Source: Capronia americana
Lineage: Eukaryota > Ascomycota > Eurotiomycetes > Chaetothyriales > Herpotrichiellaceae
NCBI GenBank assembly: GCA_016110215.1
Contig: JADWQD010000016.1
Span: 806,001-870,000, forward strand
Length of the DNA: 64,000 nucleotides
Reading direction: 5' to 3'
Below are positions 9,872 through 20,414 of the stretch, piece by piece. How positions within the stretch are numbered: the stretch's first letter is position 1; the number at the start of each line of letters is the position of its first letter. The notes beneath the pieces were generated by a model, which did not search any database, was not told the origin of the DNA, and saw only the letters and a list, made by a program, of their open reading frames with translations. Made by a program: the position numbers and the translations under genes.

Positions 9872-11573
9872 CTATCTCCTCGGAATGTAGTAGGTGAGCA
9901 AACGCAGTGACCGCTCCTCAACCATTCCCTGCGCCCGTTCTGCCCAAGCGACTTCCTGTTGGAACTGTGGATAAAGCCGGAGCGTCTCGTACGCAATCCT
10001 TAACGGACCGGCAACACTCTTTGGTCCTTGATCCAGCATGTTTTCCTGCAACCCATATTCGACCGACTGGAAGATGCTGCGGCAAGGTGCGGCAAAGTCT
10101 GCTCGGTGTTCGAGAGGGGGGAATTTGAAGAGCGTGCTGACAGCATTGTGGACGGATTCTGCACTGCCATCACCGTCCTCCACCTTGGCCGCTGCCGTAA
10201 AATACAACTGCAATTCGGTAATGAGGCCATAGAGCTGCCACATTCCGTGCCACAGTATTACCTGAACAGCCCAGTAAATCATGACGGTATTAGCGATAGA
10301 CAGGTTTGGGAAATGGAACGCAACTGGGAAGAGCATGCCGTCTTCCGCGTCACCGTGAAGGTCCTTGTTGCGCGCCAGCTCCGGCCAGAACACTGGCCCT
10401 TTGTGGCTCATCTCCACAGAATCATAGACGGACTGTAGTTCTGACTCCATCTCCCAGCACTTCCAGATCAGTTCCGTCGCGACCTGTAGTTTACTATGAG
10501 GATCCAGAAACCGGAGCAGGTCTCCCCGATTACGAAGGTCGGGCGCATGGATGAGAAAGTCCCAGATGCGGTCGTATGGCGTTTTGGGTCTTTTGCGCCA
10601 CGGTACTTCCTGCCACAATGGGTCTCTCAGGAAAGAATGTTCGCCTTGGTCTAATGCGTACAGGATCTACGTCGTTGTTAGGCTGTCATTGCTGAAATCG
10701 TGTCCAGGGATGCGTACCTCTTGGATGCGGAAATGGATAAACACTGCATGACCCAAACCATCCATGTGTGCCTCAGGTCCGCGGATTTGGACCAGCCTCC
10801 GGCAACCTAGAGTGTGGCTGACATAGCCGTTTTTCGATCGGTTCGGACATTGGCTCATCTCGTACATGCCTAATGCCACGCAGGCAGTGAGAGTCTGATC
10901 GTCGAGCATCAGTGCAGGATCCCACAGTGCTAACTGCAATTCGTGGAGGGCGCGACGGTAGAGCTTGAGGCTCTCGTAGGTTAGTCCTTCGTCGTGGTGG
11001 AGGTCTCCTAATTTTGCTAGGCATAACGCCATCATCGAAACCTCTAATGCAGGGGTAGTGTGAAGAAGGCCAGGTATCTGTATCAACCAAATCCTTTGCT
11101 GCATAGGCCCAACGGTGTTCTTAGAGAGATGGCTATCCAGATACACCTCGAGAAGCCGCTGGCGAAGAACAGGATTGGCATCGACTTGTTTCCCTATCGG
11201 GACGAGCGACTTTTTCGGGTCAAGGTGACTTCCGTTGGACAGTGGGGTGGCGACCGCTGAATTGAAATCCGGATACTCGGCCTGAGGGTCCCTAGACCGT
11301 GCCCTTGCACCAGGTTCAGATTTCGGCTGCGTCGTGACTTCTAGGTGGTCCTCCTTGGGCGGCTGATGAGCGATGAAGATGGGGTACTTCCGGTATCCGA
11401 CGCATGTTCGTTTCGACTTGACGCATTGAGCACAACTTGGCTTCTCCAATCCACACTGTCATTGATTACTGTCAGTGATGGCCTCCTTGGTCAGCACTGT
11501 ACAAAGGGTCGAGTACCGCTATCTTGCGCTTTCTGCAAGTGCCACAACCACGAGCTCTTGCTATCCCGACCAT
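9872..11573 (-). CDS. Zn2Cys6 transcription factor with fungal-specific regulatory domain
   Basis: Exons complement(11517-11573), complement(10718-11455) and complement(9872-10666); all introns are phase 0 and the product has 529 residues. The first exon is only 19 codons, and the intron splits the zinc cluster. Splicing restores Cys10, Cys13, Cys20, Cys27, Cys30 and Cys37, exactly CX2CX6CX6CX2CX6C, with the basic stretch RKRKIA. A variable linker of about 75 residues with many Pro and Arg follows. The C-terminal 420 residues are largely helical and resemble the fungal transcription factor regulatory domain of the DUF3468/Fungal_trans_2 type (LLEVYLDSHLSKNTVGP, HTLGCRRLVQIRGP, WRKRPKTPYDRIW). 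Target genes cannot be inferred; the neighbours are unrelated housekeeping genes. Confidence 0.88.
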
Positions 11574-12651
11574 GGCCGCCAACTAAGCATGGAGCGCTGC
11601 TCGTAGGAAAGCTGGGCTGTTTTTGACTGGTGACGAGAACGGAATCACAAGAGAGGAGGCTTGAGTCTACAGACGGGGAGCAGAAGGGCTTGAGGGAGTT
11701 TGGGGCATTTTGCGAGAATGGAAGAAATACGTCTGCCTTGAGACGTGGTCGTTCCCAGGATACGAGTAGAGATTCTATCGGGAAACGCCTTGTTAGCCTT
11801 GTGGAATTCGTGGCGTTTTGACCATACCGCAATAGGTTCATTCGGCGAAGAATTCGACCAAACTCTGGAGGCCAGTGCCAATAGGATGCCGAGTTCCTGC
11901 AACGACCGAGAATCGAAATGAGCAGCCGACCTGTATCAATTGACGGCATTTGTTGCAGTGCTACCACACCCAAGGAGTGATGCATACTAGCATGAAGCGT
12001 TAACTTTACGCCTGAAACTGCTCATTGACGATTCAGGCCTACGCGATTGCCGGTCGACGCCGATAATACTCAGCTTCATGAGACCTCGATGAGTCCAACC
12101 GGATATACTACAAGTCAGACAATCGTCCATCGAAGACAATGAGACCTGATCACACAAACTCTGGTTGACCCGCATGGTGCACCGAAGACTCAGCGGCAAG
12201 TCAGAAACGCGAAGGTACGCCGCAGTTCTGCGTCAGGTTCCAGGAATCGAAAGGAAGAACACCCGGCAATGCGAGCTGCACTCGGTCCATATATCGCACC
12301 ATATCATCTGGCCTGGAACACTGGAAGACTTGGCCAATACTTGAGCAATGGAAAAAAGTGTATTCAGGGCGAATTGACTGAAAGTCACGAGAAGCGAAGA
12401 CGAAAGAAATGCATTTTGACGAGTGTCATTTTGCGCTGCTAATCTTCGTCGACAGTCCTTAAGCTCTGCCGTAAGCTTGTCACGTGACAGCGTGCGTCTA
12501 CTGCGAACCACTCTTGTCGTCGGCGCATTTCTTCGCAAGTGACCAGCGCGTGTTCCCCTTCAGGTTTTTGCAGAAGTGCACCAGAACAAAACCATTGACG
12601 ACTCCGCCGACACTCAGTTGTCGCTTATCTCGATATGATTCAACGGCCACG
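11574..12651. other. Intergenic, about 1.1 kb, divergent
   Basis: Upstream of both the Zn2Cys6 gene (minus) and the RecQ gene (plus). It contains one TACGAGTA octamer (11761-11768) and a CACGTGAC E-box-like word near 12480. The reading frame of the RecQ gene is open here from 12484, but the first ATG in that frame is at 12652. Frames of 60-160 codons on both strands show no conserved motif. Confidence 0.45.
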
Positions 12652-14169
12652 ATGCCCCGAGCCCCATTGAAGCGAACTGCGAGCGTCACGGACCTCCGCT
12701 TCACTCTGCGCCGCGTGTTCGGCAAGGACGCGTTCCGACCAGTCCAAGAGGAAGTCATCACCGCGGTAGTTGCTGGGCACGATGTTTTCGTCTGTGCAGC
12801 CACCTCGTTTGGCAAGTCGCTATGCTACCAGCTGCCCGCCGTCGTCTCCTTGGGAGTCACGGTGGTCATCTCGCCTCTCTTGGCCCTGATGGAAAACCAG
12901 GTCCACGCAGCCAAAGCACTGGGCATTGCTGTTGAGATGATCAATGGCAGGACCGGGCTGACAGACAGGAGACGTATCGAGAGTGACTTGCTTTGCGGCC
13001 ATCCGGAGACCAAGTTGCTGTATGTCACGCCTGAACTTTGCGCGCTCGACCGGTTCCGCAACATCATCATGCAGATTCATCGCCAGGGTCAACTTGTACG
13101 TGTCGCCATTGATGAGGCACATTGCATCAGCGAGTGGGGTCATGACTTTCGTCCAGCCTACAAGAACCTGATATGGCTGAAAACCAGCTTGAATTGCCCT
13201 TCTGTGCCAATGATGGCGGTAACGGCCACTGCCACAAAGCAAGTACGAGATGATATCTTCAAGTTCCTGGGCCTCGATGATGAGAAGACGAAATGCTTTT
13301 CAACATCTACATCACGGCCCAATATTCACTACGAAGTCCAGTATCTATCCGACTCGAATCCGAGGAGTGGTGACGACGATATGTTTGCGTACCTGTCGTC
13401 CAAGCTGGATTTTATGCATCGGAGACGAGTCGCGCTGCTTCGGCACCTTAAACAGCAAGATCCATCAGCGACTGTACCTCCGATCACCGGCATTGTCTAC
13501 GTCACCATGCGCGCAACAGCAGACACTGTGGCCTCCAAGTTGGCCAGTGCGGGTATAAGAGCAAGCGCATACCACGCGGGTCTTGACCCAGACAAGCGCG
13601 AGAAGATTCAGAGATTGTTCGAGAGACATGCAAAAGCCGATCCACGTCTATTGCAGGTGGAAGATAATGAAAGCATGGCTGCGTCTTTCAACATCATCTG
13701 TGCCACAACGGCCTTTGGAATGGGCATCGATGTGTCCTCCATTCGCTTCGTCATACACTACGGCCTCCCGAAAGGGATGGAGGCATTCGCGCAAGAGTCC
13801 GGTCGCGCAGGTCGGGACAGTAAGGCAGCCTCCAGCATTATATTGTACACCCGCGAGGAAGCCACCCGTTGCGAGTATCGCGTGAGGTGCGAGGCAGCCA
13901 AAGATAAAGGCAAAGCCAAGATGGAGTCGAGATTCGAATCGCTCCAGAGGATCGTGGAGTTTTGCGAAAACACCAGCACCTGTCGCCACGAACTGGTTAG
14001 TCGCTATTTCGGGGACAAAAAAGAGGCTGCCGAGTGTTATTACGCGTGTGATGTGTGTAAAGAGGGGTCGGCAAAGTTGAGGCAACGGAAAGAAAAGGGG
14101 TTGGCCACGGAAGAGCAAGCCATCGAGTTCACGCAGAGAGAGACGGTGAGGTATGACGACTACGATTGA
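12652..14169 (+). CDS. Short RecQ-family ATP-dependent DNA helicase
   Basis: A 505-residue intronless frame starting MPRAPLKRTASV. The helicase core is complete: motif 0/Q region (FGKDAFRPVQEEVI), Walker A as ATSFGKS (Lys at about 55), DEAH box followed by CISEWGHDFRPAY (Asp at about 154; this is the RecQ aromatic-rich loop), TATAT motif III, YHAGLD and the C-terminal AFGMGID...QESGRAGRD motifs. A short RecQ zinc-binding region follows (CEYRVRC, YACDVCK). There is no winged-helix RQC or HRDC domain, so the protein is far shorter than Sgs1/BLM. The Walker A deviates from the usual TGxGKS because Phe stands before GKS. A role in unwinding DNA during repair or recombination is inferred from the family. 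The stop lies 139 bp from the convergent DHX35-type gene. Confidence 0.92.
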   Translation: MPRAPLKRTASVTDLRFTLRRVFGKDAFRPVQEEVITAVVAGHDVFVCAATSFGKSLCYQLPAVVSLGVTVVISPLLALMENQVHAAKALGIAVEMINGRTGLTDRRRIESDLLCGHPETKLLYVTPELCALDRFRNIIMQIHRQGQLVRVAIDEAHCISEWGHDFRPAYKNLIWLKTSLNCPSVPMMAVTATATKQVRDDIFKFLGLDDEKTKCFSTSTSRPNIHYEVQYLSDSNPRSGDDDMFAYLSSKLDFMHRRRVALLRHLKQQDPSATVPPITGIVYVTMRATADTVASKLASAGIRASAYHAGLDPDKREKIQRLFERHAKADPRLLQVEDNESMAASFNIICATTAFGMGIDVSSIRFVIHYGLPKGMEAFAQESGRAGRDSKAASSIILYTREEATRCEYRVRCEAAKDKGKAKMESRFESLQRIVEFCENTSTCRHELVSRYFGDKKEAAECYYACDVCKEGSAKLRQRKEKGLATEEQAIEFTQRETVRYDDYD

Positions 14170-14308
14170 CGAGCCCAAGATTAGTGAACACGATACATAG
14201 CAACACGGCATAAGATTGGAGATAATGCACAAGCCAGAAGGTCCAGAGGCTGTCTAGGTATTAGCCCAGCGAGAGATTATTTCATCCGAGTTGTATCTCA
14301 CCGGCGCC

Positions 14309-16359
14309 TCAGCTCTTGAGGTTATAATATCCGCCTCCAAACTCGACCAACCAGCCCTTCTCCACTTTGCTCAAGTCCTTGATGTACACTTTGGTGCCCG
14401 TCTCCAACAGCTCGTTGAAGACCACGTACTCTGCTTTCCTGTTAAACATGAGGCTTGTCGGATGGGCGTGCATTGTGACGCTTCCAGAAACGGACTTGAA
14501 CGTCCCGTCAGGTTGCATTTTCGCAGCATGCGAGAAATAGCCTGTCACCAGGCACTTGAGGATGTTCTGTGCCTGGTTCTGCTGTTCAGCGGCGGTCGCG
14601 GGTGTGGACGGATTGTCTCCCTTCGCGGCCCCGAGCTTTTCAAGGTATCGCCACAGCTGGTTCCTGATACTCACCGCGCGCTGCATGCTCTTGAAGTTCA
14701 AGTGATTGTCATGGCACCACTTTGCCTCTTTCCTTCCTTTGGTCACAAATGCCTGATAGACATTCAACAGTGTGAGATGGTCGCCTTCCTCGGCGGCGAA
14801 TTTCCGGCGCGAAGACTCCATGGCTTTCTTCTGCCCTTCGTGGTGGAACCAGACGTTTCCTTGCAGGGAAGTCATTGCCGCGAGGGTGAGCATCTCTGCT
14901 TGGCAGTTGAATTGCGGCGAGGAGGATGTCAGGAGGCATTTCGCCATCATGGGCGAGATGGCGCCCAGTTCGGCCATGCGGGTTCCCAGTGGAGAGGTGA
15001 GCTTTGCATAGTCGTCTACTGCGCCCAGAGCGTAAAGGAGGTCGAACGCTCGGATGAGGAGTTGTGAGGGTGGAGGGGAGAGGAAGTCGAAGCGTACGAT
15101 ATTGTCGATGCCTAGGGCTTTGAGTTGGAGCACGACCGGCGCAAGGTTCGAGCGTTGTATCTCTGGAGGCGTTGTTGCGGGCAGCGAGGCATAGGATCGC
15201 TGCGTATACAATCGGAAGCACTTCCCCGGTTGGGTTCGACCTGCGCGCCCTGCTCGTTGGGTTGCGGAGGCTTTTGATGTGGGAAAGGGAGTCAATGTTT
15301 CGATATTTGTGTTTGGGTTGAACGCGCGCAGCTTGACAAAGCCGCAGTCGATGACATAGACGATGCCATTGATTGTCACGGACGCTTCCGCGATATTTGT
15401 ACTGAGTATGACTTTGCGCGTGTTTTCTGCTGCTTCGGAGAAAACGTACATTTGATCGTCGGTGCTGAGACCGGCATAGAGTGGAAGGGGTTGAAGCGCC
15501 TGAGCTTGTGGAGGGAGCGTTGATGCTAGCTCGGAGAGCTTTTGCATGGCTGTTTCAATTTCCTCTCTTCCAGTGAGGAAGACGAGGATATCGCCTGGAC
15601 CTTCCTGCTGGTGGATAGTGAATGCTGTTTGTACGGCTTTCTCGACATAATCATCGGTGGGCTGGTCCAGATATAGGATGTCGACGGGGTATGTCCGACC
15701 CTCAATACTGACAATACGGCACTGCTGCTGGTCATCGGGGGCGTCTGGATCCGCGAAGAAAGTTGCAAACTTTTCGGCTTCGAGGGTTGCACTGCTGACG
15801 ATGATTCTCAACTCCGGGCGGCGCTTCTTGATCTTCTTCAGGAGCCCAAGAAGGATGTCCGAGCTCAACGATCTCTCGTGCGCCTCATCGACCATGATGA
15901 CCGAGTACCTCGTCAGTAGCGGATCGACCAAAGCCTCCCGCAACAGCATGCCATCGGTAAGAAACTTGATTTTGGTCTTGGCCGAAGTGACATCCTCGAA
16001 GCGAATCGAGTAGCCAACCTGCTCACCCACTTGACATCTCATCTCTTCGGCCACGCGGGCGGCGACTGTAGTGACAGCGACCCTCCTGGGCTAGAAAATT
16101 GTCAAATACACTCTGGCTCGTTGTGCGGACTTGACTTACCCACCTGAGTGACCGCTATACATTTTCCACCTGAACACCATCCTGCCTGCTCTAGGTACTG
16201 CGGGAGCTGAGTGGTCTTTCCGCTGCCGGTGTGTCCGACAATCACCGTCACAGGATGTGTCTCGATTGTATACAGGAGGCTAGCCTTGTGTCTGGCGATA
16301 GGAAGTAAGGCTGAGGGCGTGTACAAAGCAGGGATGAAGGACAGATCAAAGTCGGCCAT
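14309..16359 (-). CDS. DEAH-box RNA helicase, DHX35 type
   Basis: Exons complement(16144-16359) and complement(14309-16090) around a 53-bp intron with a GTGGGT donor; 665 residues, phase 0. Motifs are Walker A GHTGSGKTTQ (residues 42-49), TQPRRVA restored across the intron, DEAH in VMVDEAHERS-like context, SATLEAEKF, STNIAEASVT and QRAGRAGRTQPGKC. Helicase-associated (HA2) and OB-fold regions follow, ending GGGYYNLKS. Length and layout fit DHX35, a spliceosome-associated helicase, rather than Prp2, Prp16, Prp22 or Prp43, which have longer N-termini. The frame stays open upstream of 16359 with Trp- and Pro-containing residues, so a longer N-terminus is possible. It is divergent from the CUE-domain gene. 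Confidence 0.92.
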
Positions 16360-16654
16360 AATGCGTGTCCCTCCAGCGGTTACAGGTGGGATGGGAGAGT
16401 CCCAGCCGGAGAAATCGATGCTGCACCGCCACAAAGTGACGCCGCATCCAACGACGTCATCGCAGCCACACAGCCAAGCCACAGCGCAGCGCAAGGATTC
16501 CCGACCCCACCGAGAGTCCGTGACCACCAGCTTCCTCCGAACGGAAACATGTGTTGTTTCGTATCCATTAATCCAGCTGCCTGCAAGATTGCATTTCCCC
16601 TCGGTTGAAATACGGTCCTACCTTCTGAACTCGATATCCTCGTCCACGATCAAG
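16360..16654. promoter_or_regulatory. Bidirectional promoter region, 295 bp
   Basis: The only sequence between the divergent starts of the DHX35-type helicase and the CUE-domain gene, so it must hold both promoters unless the helicase N-terminus is longer than modelled. No TATA box is evident. Confidence 0.5.
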
Positions 16655-18058
16655 ATGGCGAGCAATAATGCGGTGAGTCCCTCTGCTTACACCTTGTCCG
16701 ACTGGTACTGACGTCCGCAGTCGCCGCCCGTGTCTCCGTTGAAACCATCAGATGGGCCCCCAGAATCCCCGACAACTGCTCGACCCCTTGATTTTGACAG
16801 CGATCAAGAGACTGGCACCGTAGAGACGACCAAGGCCGATATCCCGAAGCCACCTCCCAAGGACGAAGCTCCCCCTGCAAAACCACCTCGGCCAATGTCT
16901 CAGCGCGAACAGACAGAACTCACCTTGAAGGAGGCATTCCCTTCCATCGACATCGGTGTCATTCGAGCAGTTCTTACCGCAAGCCGAGGTGATATCGAAC
17001 CGGCTTTCAATGCGCTGCTGGGGATGAGTGACCCAGATTCACAAAGAGAGCCGGAACCTACACCTCCTGCCAAACCTCCTCGACCGTCCCAACAACCCCC
17101 TGCAGCCACGAAACTCACACAGCTGGAAGCCGATGAGCTGTATGCCAGACAACTGGCCCAGGAGTACAATGCTGGTGCACCGAGACAGCAACCAAAAGGC
17201 CGCCGTGGCTCCAGCGACAGATACAACGAGAACCTGCCAGGCTCACGGGTTGGCCGGCCAGGAGCAAGCCCAAATCCCGATGATGTGCCCTGGCGTAGCT
17301 TCATTGATGGTACAATGCCCGGCCTACGCTCAGACAAATACACGCTAATAGACGCTGTGACAGACGACCTCCCAGAGATCCGCGACAACATTCGGAAAGG
17401 TTTCGTCGAGACGCAAAAGACGGTCAACAGTTGGATTAGCGCATTCAAGAAGAAAATCGACGGGGAGGACGACGACGCCGAATTTGCGCAAGCTCAGCCT
17501 CCCCTTCCCGCCCGGCCGACACAGCAATCGCCATTCCCCGGTCGCCGAAGTGCTGAGATGCGCCGGAGTGCAGACCTCCAGCGCTACGATGCGGATATGC
17601 AGCCCATCGGCGACGACTTTTCCAAACTCGAACTCCGGGATGGTGAAGCACCACCACGGACGTCAAGTCGACCACTCGCCAATCCCAACCTGTTCAAGTC
17701 TCAAGGCCCAGACCGTCGCCCCTCGCCAGGTACGAACCGCAAGGTGTCTTTCCAGGATGGGCCTCCCGAGGAAATCCGGGACATGTATAGTGCATCACCG
17801 AAGCCCACAGCTGGTGCGACCACCAAGTCGAGCAAATGGCAACCTCTACAGACCATCGATCCAAGCCCTGTGACGGAAAACGATCCATTTAGTCTAGGCG
17901 ATAGCGACGAGGAGAAAGATGCAAAGATCATTACATTGAAAGATGACGAGGACGACGGGAAGAAAGTCGAGGATACCAAGACCGCGGACGGAGATGCCCA
18001 AGTCACCAAGGCCGCTGAGGCGGCTCCCAAAGAGAGTATAGGTGCGGATTCGAAGTGA
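16655..18058 (+). CDS. CUE5: CUE-domain ubiquitin-binding selective-autophagy adaptor
   Basis: Exons 16655-16672 (six codons, MASNNA) and 16721-18058; 451 residues. The start sits in a good context (CAAGATGGCG). The N-terminus is Pro- and Ser-rich. The CUE domain spans about residues 67-110 (LTLKEAFPSIDIGVIRAVL...PAFNALLGM), with the AFP and terminal LL elements that contact ubiquitin. A helical segment with LEADELYARQLAQEY follows. The C-terminal third is disordered and acidic and carries SSKWQPLQTID: Trp379 and Leu382 form a W-x-x-L Atg8-interacting motif followed by acidic residues, placed as in yeast Cue5, which bridges ubiquitinated aggregates to Atg8. Layout (CUE first, AIM near the C-terminus) and length match Cue5. 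The role in aggrephagy or proteaphagy is by homology. Confidence 0.9.
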
Positions 18059-18251
18059 AAGGAGGAAGGTCACATTGCAGCATGACGTCTGGGTCAGTTT
18101 GAAGGCAGAGTGGACATTTCGACCTTTGAGCGGCATTTCAAGTCACTTACGATCTGGTGTGATCGAGCACAATGGGCCCTCGTTATATATGAGGAAGACA
18201 TCCTTTTCGAGGGATTTTGGGTGGAGTATTGATCCAACCTCTATTTCCTCC

Positions 18252-19145
18252 TCACCATCTGCTATCTCCTTTCTGGACATCTCCGGCCTTGCCCGTGCTC
18301 CCTATAGTGTCCATCATCCACTCGATCCTCTCCTGGATCAATCTCGTCCCTTCCTCCATGAACTCGGTCAAGGGTGTCCGTCCGGCCTTTTCCTTGGCGT
18401 AGTCCTCATACTTCCACAAGACAATCTGGTTGACGTTCAAGCGGGTCATGCCCGCGGCGACGCACTGCTTGAAAATGTCGGCCGTGAACTCGTTGGTACC
18501 GTGCATGACGAGGGTGACTTTCCCTCTCGAGGCCTCCTGGATGGAGGCCAGCCTGGGGAAATCCAGATGAATGTTCTCCGCGCCGTGATACGGCCCATGG
18601 ACGTTCCCGATGGCCGGGGCCAAAAAGTCGATGCCCGTGTCGATGAACTGCAGCGCCTCGTCCGGCGTGGTCAAGATGCCCTCGAGATCGCCCGTGTCCT
18701 GCACGCCGGCCTCGCCGCCGTTGATGCGCCCGGGCTCGGCCTCGGTGGCGATGCCCAAGCCGTGGCAGTAGCTGACCAGTTCCTTGGTCCGCGCCAGGTT
18801 CTCGGCCTTTTCATAATGCGACATGTCGACCATGATGCTGTCGAACTTGCCCGTCTGCGCGGCGCGCTTGATGCCGGCCTCGCTCTGCGCGTGGTCCAGG
18901 TGCAGCGACATGGGCACCGTGGCGGACCGGCACACGTCCGCGGCCAGGTTGACCAGGTTGTCGTCCGCGTACTCCTGCGCCCAGGGGAACAGGAGGATCT
19001 GGCAGGGCGAGTTCTTCGCCTCGGCCGCCTTGCGGCACGCGATGATCGCCTCGAGGTTGTAGCATACCACGCCCGGCACGCCGTAGCGGCCGGCCTCGGC
19101 GGCCTTGAGGATGCGCACGCTGATGTTTTGCGAGAGGTCGGGCAT
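18252..19145 (-). CDS. Class II (zinc-dependent) aldolase-family protein
   Basis: A 297-residue intronless frame starting MPDLSQNISVRILK. It fits the fructose/tagatose-bisphosphate class II aldolase fold: SLHLDHAQS with the metal-ligand His and the catalytic-region Asp, TEAEPGRINGGE in place of the usual E-x-G-x-x-G-G-xE stretch, APAIGNVHGPYHG (second metal His) and LVMHGTNEF (third metal His; normally HGGSG). The changed phosphate-binding stretch (HGTNEF) suggests a substrate other than fructose 1,6-bisphosphate. It is shorter than fungal glycolytic Fba1 (about 360 residues) and resembles bacterial GatY/KbaY-like enzymes. The next minus-strand gene is a D-erythronate-dehydrogenase-like enzyme about 1.3 kb away, so a shared acid-sugar pathway is possible but not shown. 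Codon use here is notably GC-rich, as in that neighbour. Confidence 0.85.
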   Translation of the reverse strand: MPDLSQNISVRILKAAEAGRYGVPGVVCYNLEAIIACRKAAEAKNSPCQILLFPWAQEYADDNLVNLAADVCRSATVPMSLHLDHAQSEAGIKRAAQTGKFDSIMVDMSHYEKAENLARTKELVSYCHGLGIATEAEPGRINGGEAGVQDTGDLEGILTTPDEALQFIDTGIDFLAPAIGNVHGPYHGAENIHLDFPRLASIQEASRGKVTLVMHGTNEFTADIFKQCVAAGMTRLNVNQIVLWKYEDYAKEKAGRTPLTEFMEEGTRLIQERIEWMMDTIGSTGKAGDVQKGDSRW

Positions 19146-20414
19146 GTTGAACTGGTGAACTGGTGATGGGACGACGGCGGGGGGGAGGTTTTAGGTAGAT
19201 TGGGATGGACGGAGGCGAAGATGGAGGCCGTTCAATCGGTTCGGGGCAGTCGCTGTTTTTTTTTGACGGTGCGAGTATAGCTAGGATAGGTAAAGTGTGT
19301 TGTATTGTGTCGTTATACACGGGGAGAGAAGTCAAGGTTTGAAGAATCTGCGAAGCTCAATGCTCAATATTCAATGCTCGACGCCCAGGGCTTTGGAAAA
19401 TTCACCGCAGCGCAATACCGATAAAAAAACGAAGACTCTCTCCGTACAATTTGCAGAACATTGCAGATGCCGTGCGTCAGAACGTCGGTCGGCATCATGC
19501 CGTACGCACCTGCATGCGAATCCTACCTACTTAAAGCTTGCACGCCACGAGGAGGAACTGAGCACGAGTACTCGGTACCCACACCGTTTTGCGCGTGTCG
19601 AAGCCTCAGCACCTGCAGCCATGCACGCCATGCACGCCATGGCAATGCATGAGGGAAGAATGATATCGCCGGCCTGTTCTCCGCATGAGGGGCAGAGTCA
19701 AGAGACGAAAGACAAAAGCGTCATGGCATGTCAAGGCATGCGGGGTGCGTGGCGCTGTCATTGTCGGTTATTGAACCCCCTTTCCTTCCAACCATTGGGC
19801 CTCGCCGTTTTATATAGATACACAGGACGAGTTCGTACACGTTCAATCTTTAATCTAGGACGCGTTAGGGGTCAAAATGAAAGAGCCGCACTACTTCTGC
19901 TCTGCTTTCTGCTTCTGCTTCTGCTTTTCTGTTTCTGCAGCCCTACTATCCACTCCCTGACTGACCAGGTCCTTCTCGGTGCGGGCAAATGATGACCGGC
20001 AATCGTCGGCTTCGACGCCGATACCGATACCAACACCGACACCGAATCCAAAATCAAAGGCTAATTAATCGATAGGCAAAATGCGCGATGCTGTGGCAAA
20101 CCTCGGTTGACTGTGTACCTGCTCCGAGATTATGGTCCGTCACGTTAGACGCGGAATCATTCAGCCCGGTCCGGTAGCCAGGACGGAGTAGCCAGACCAG
20201 CATATCGAGCTAAACGCTATAGACACACAGGGGTTAATCTTCTACGTGTGAATCAGGCAGGCAATGGTTCAGAAAGCGAATTGACAATGCTTCGAAAGAG
20301 AAAGTTATGTGCAGGGTTTGACTGTTCGCTCCTTTCCTATGCTTCCCCCTGCCGTAGCCATGCAAACTCCCTGTCGGCTCAGCCTCGTCCTCTCAACTTC
20401 CCCCCTTCTCTTCT
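19146..20414. other. Intergenic, about 1.27 kb
   Basis: Holds a CATGCACGC duplication near 19620, a CTTCTG-rich stretch near 19907-19930 and a degenerate CCGATA/CCAACA repeat near 20018-20045. TATATA-like words occur near 19811. No protein with recognisable features was found on either strand. Confidence 0.45.

Noticed and set aside
14291..15067. 258-codon plus-strand frame
   Set aside because: Antisense to the HA2/OB region of the DEAH helicase.
18042..19166. 374-codon plus-strand frame
   Set aside because: Antisense to the class II aldolase-like gene; its openness follows from extreme third-position GC.
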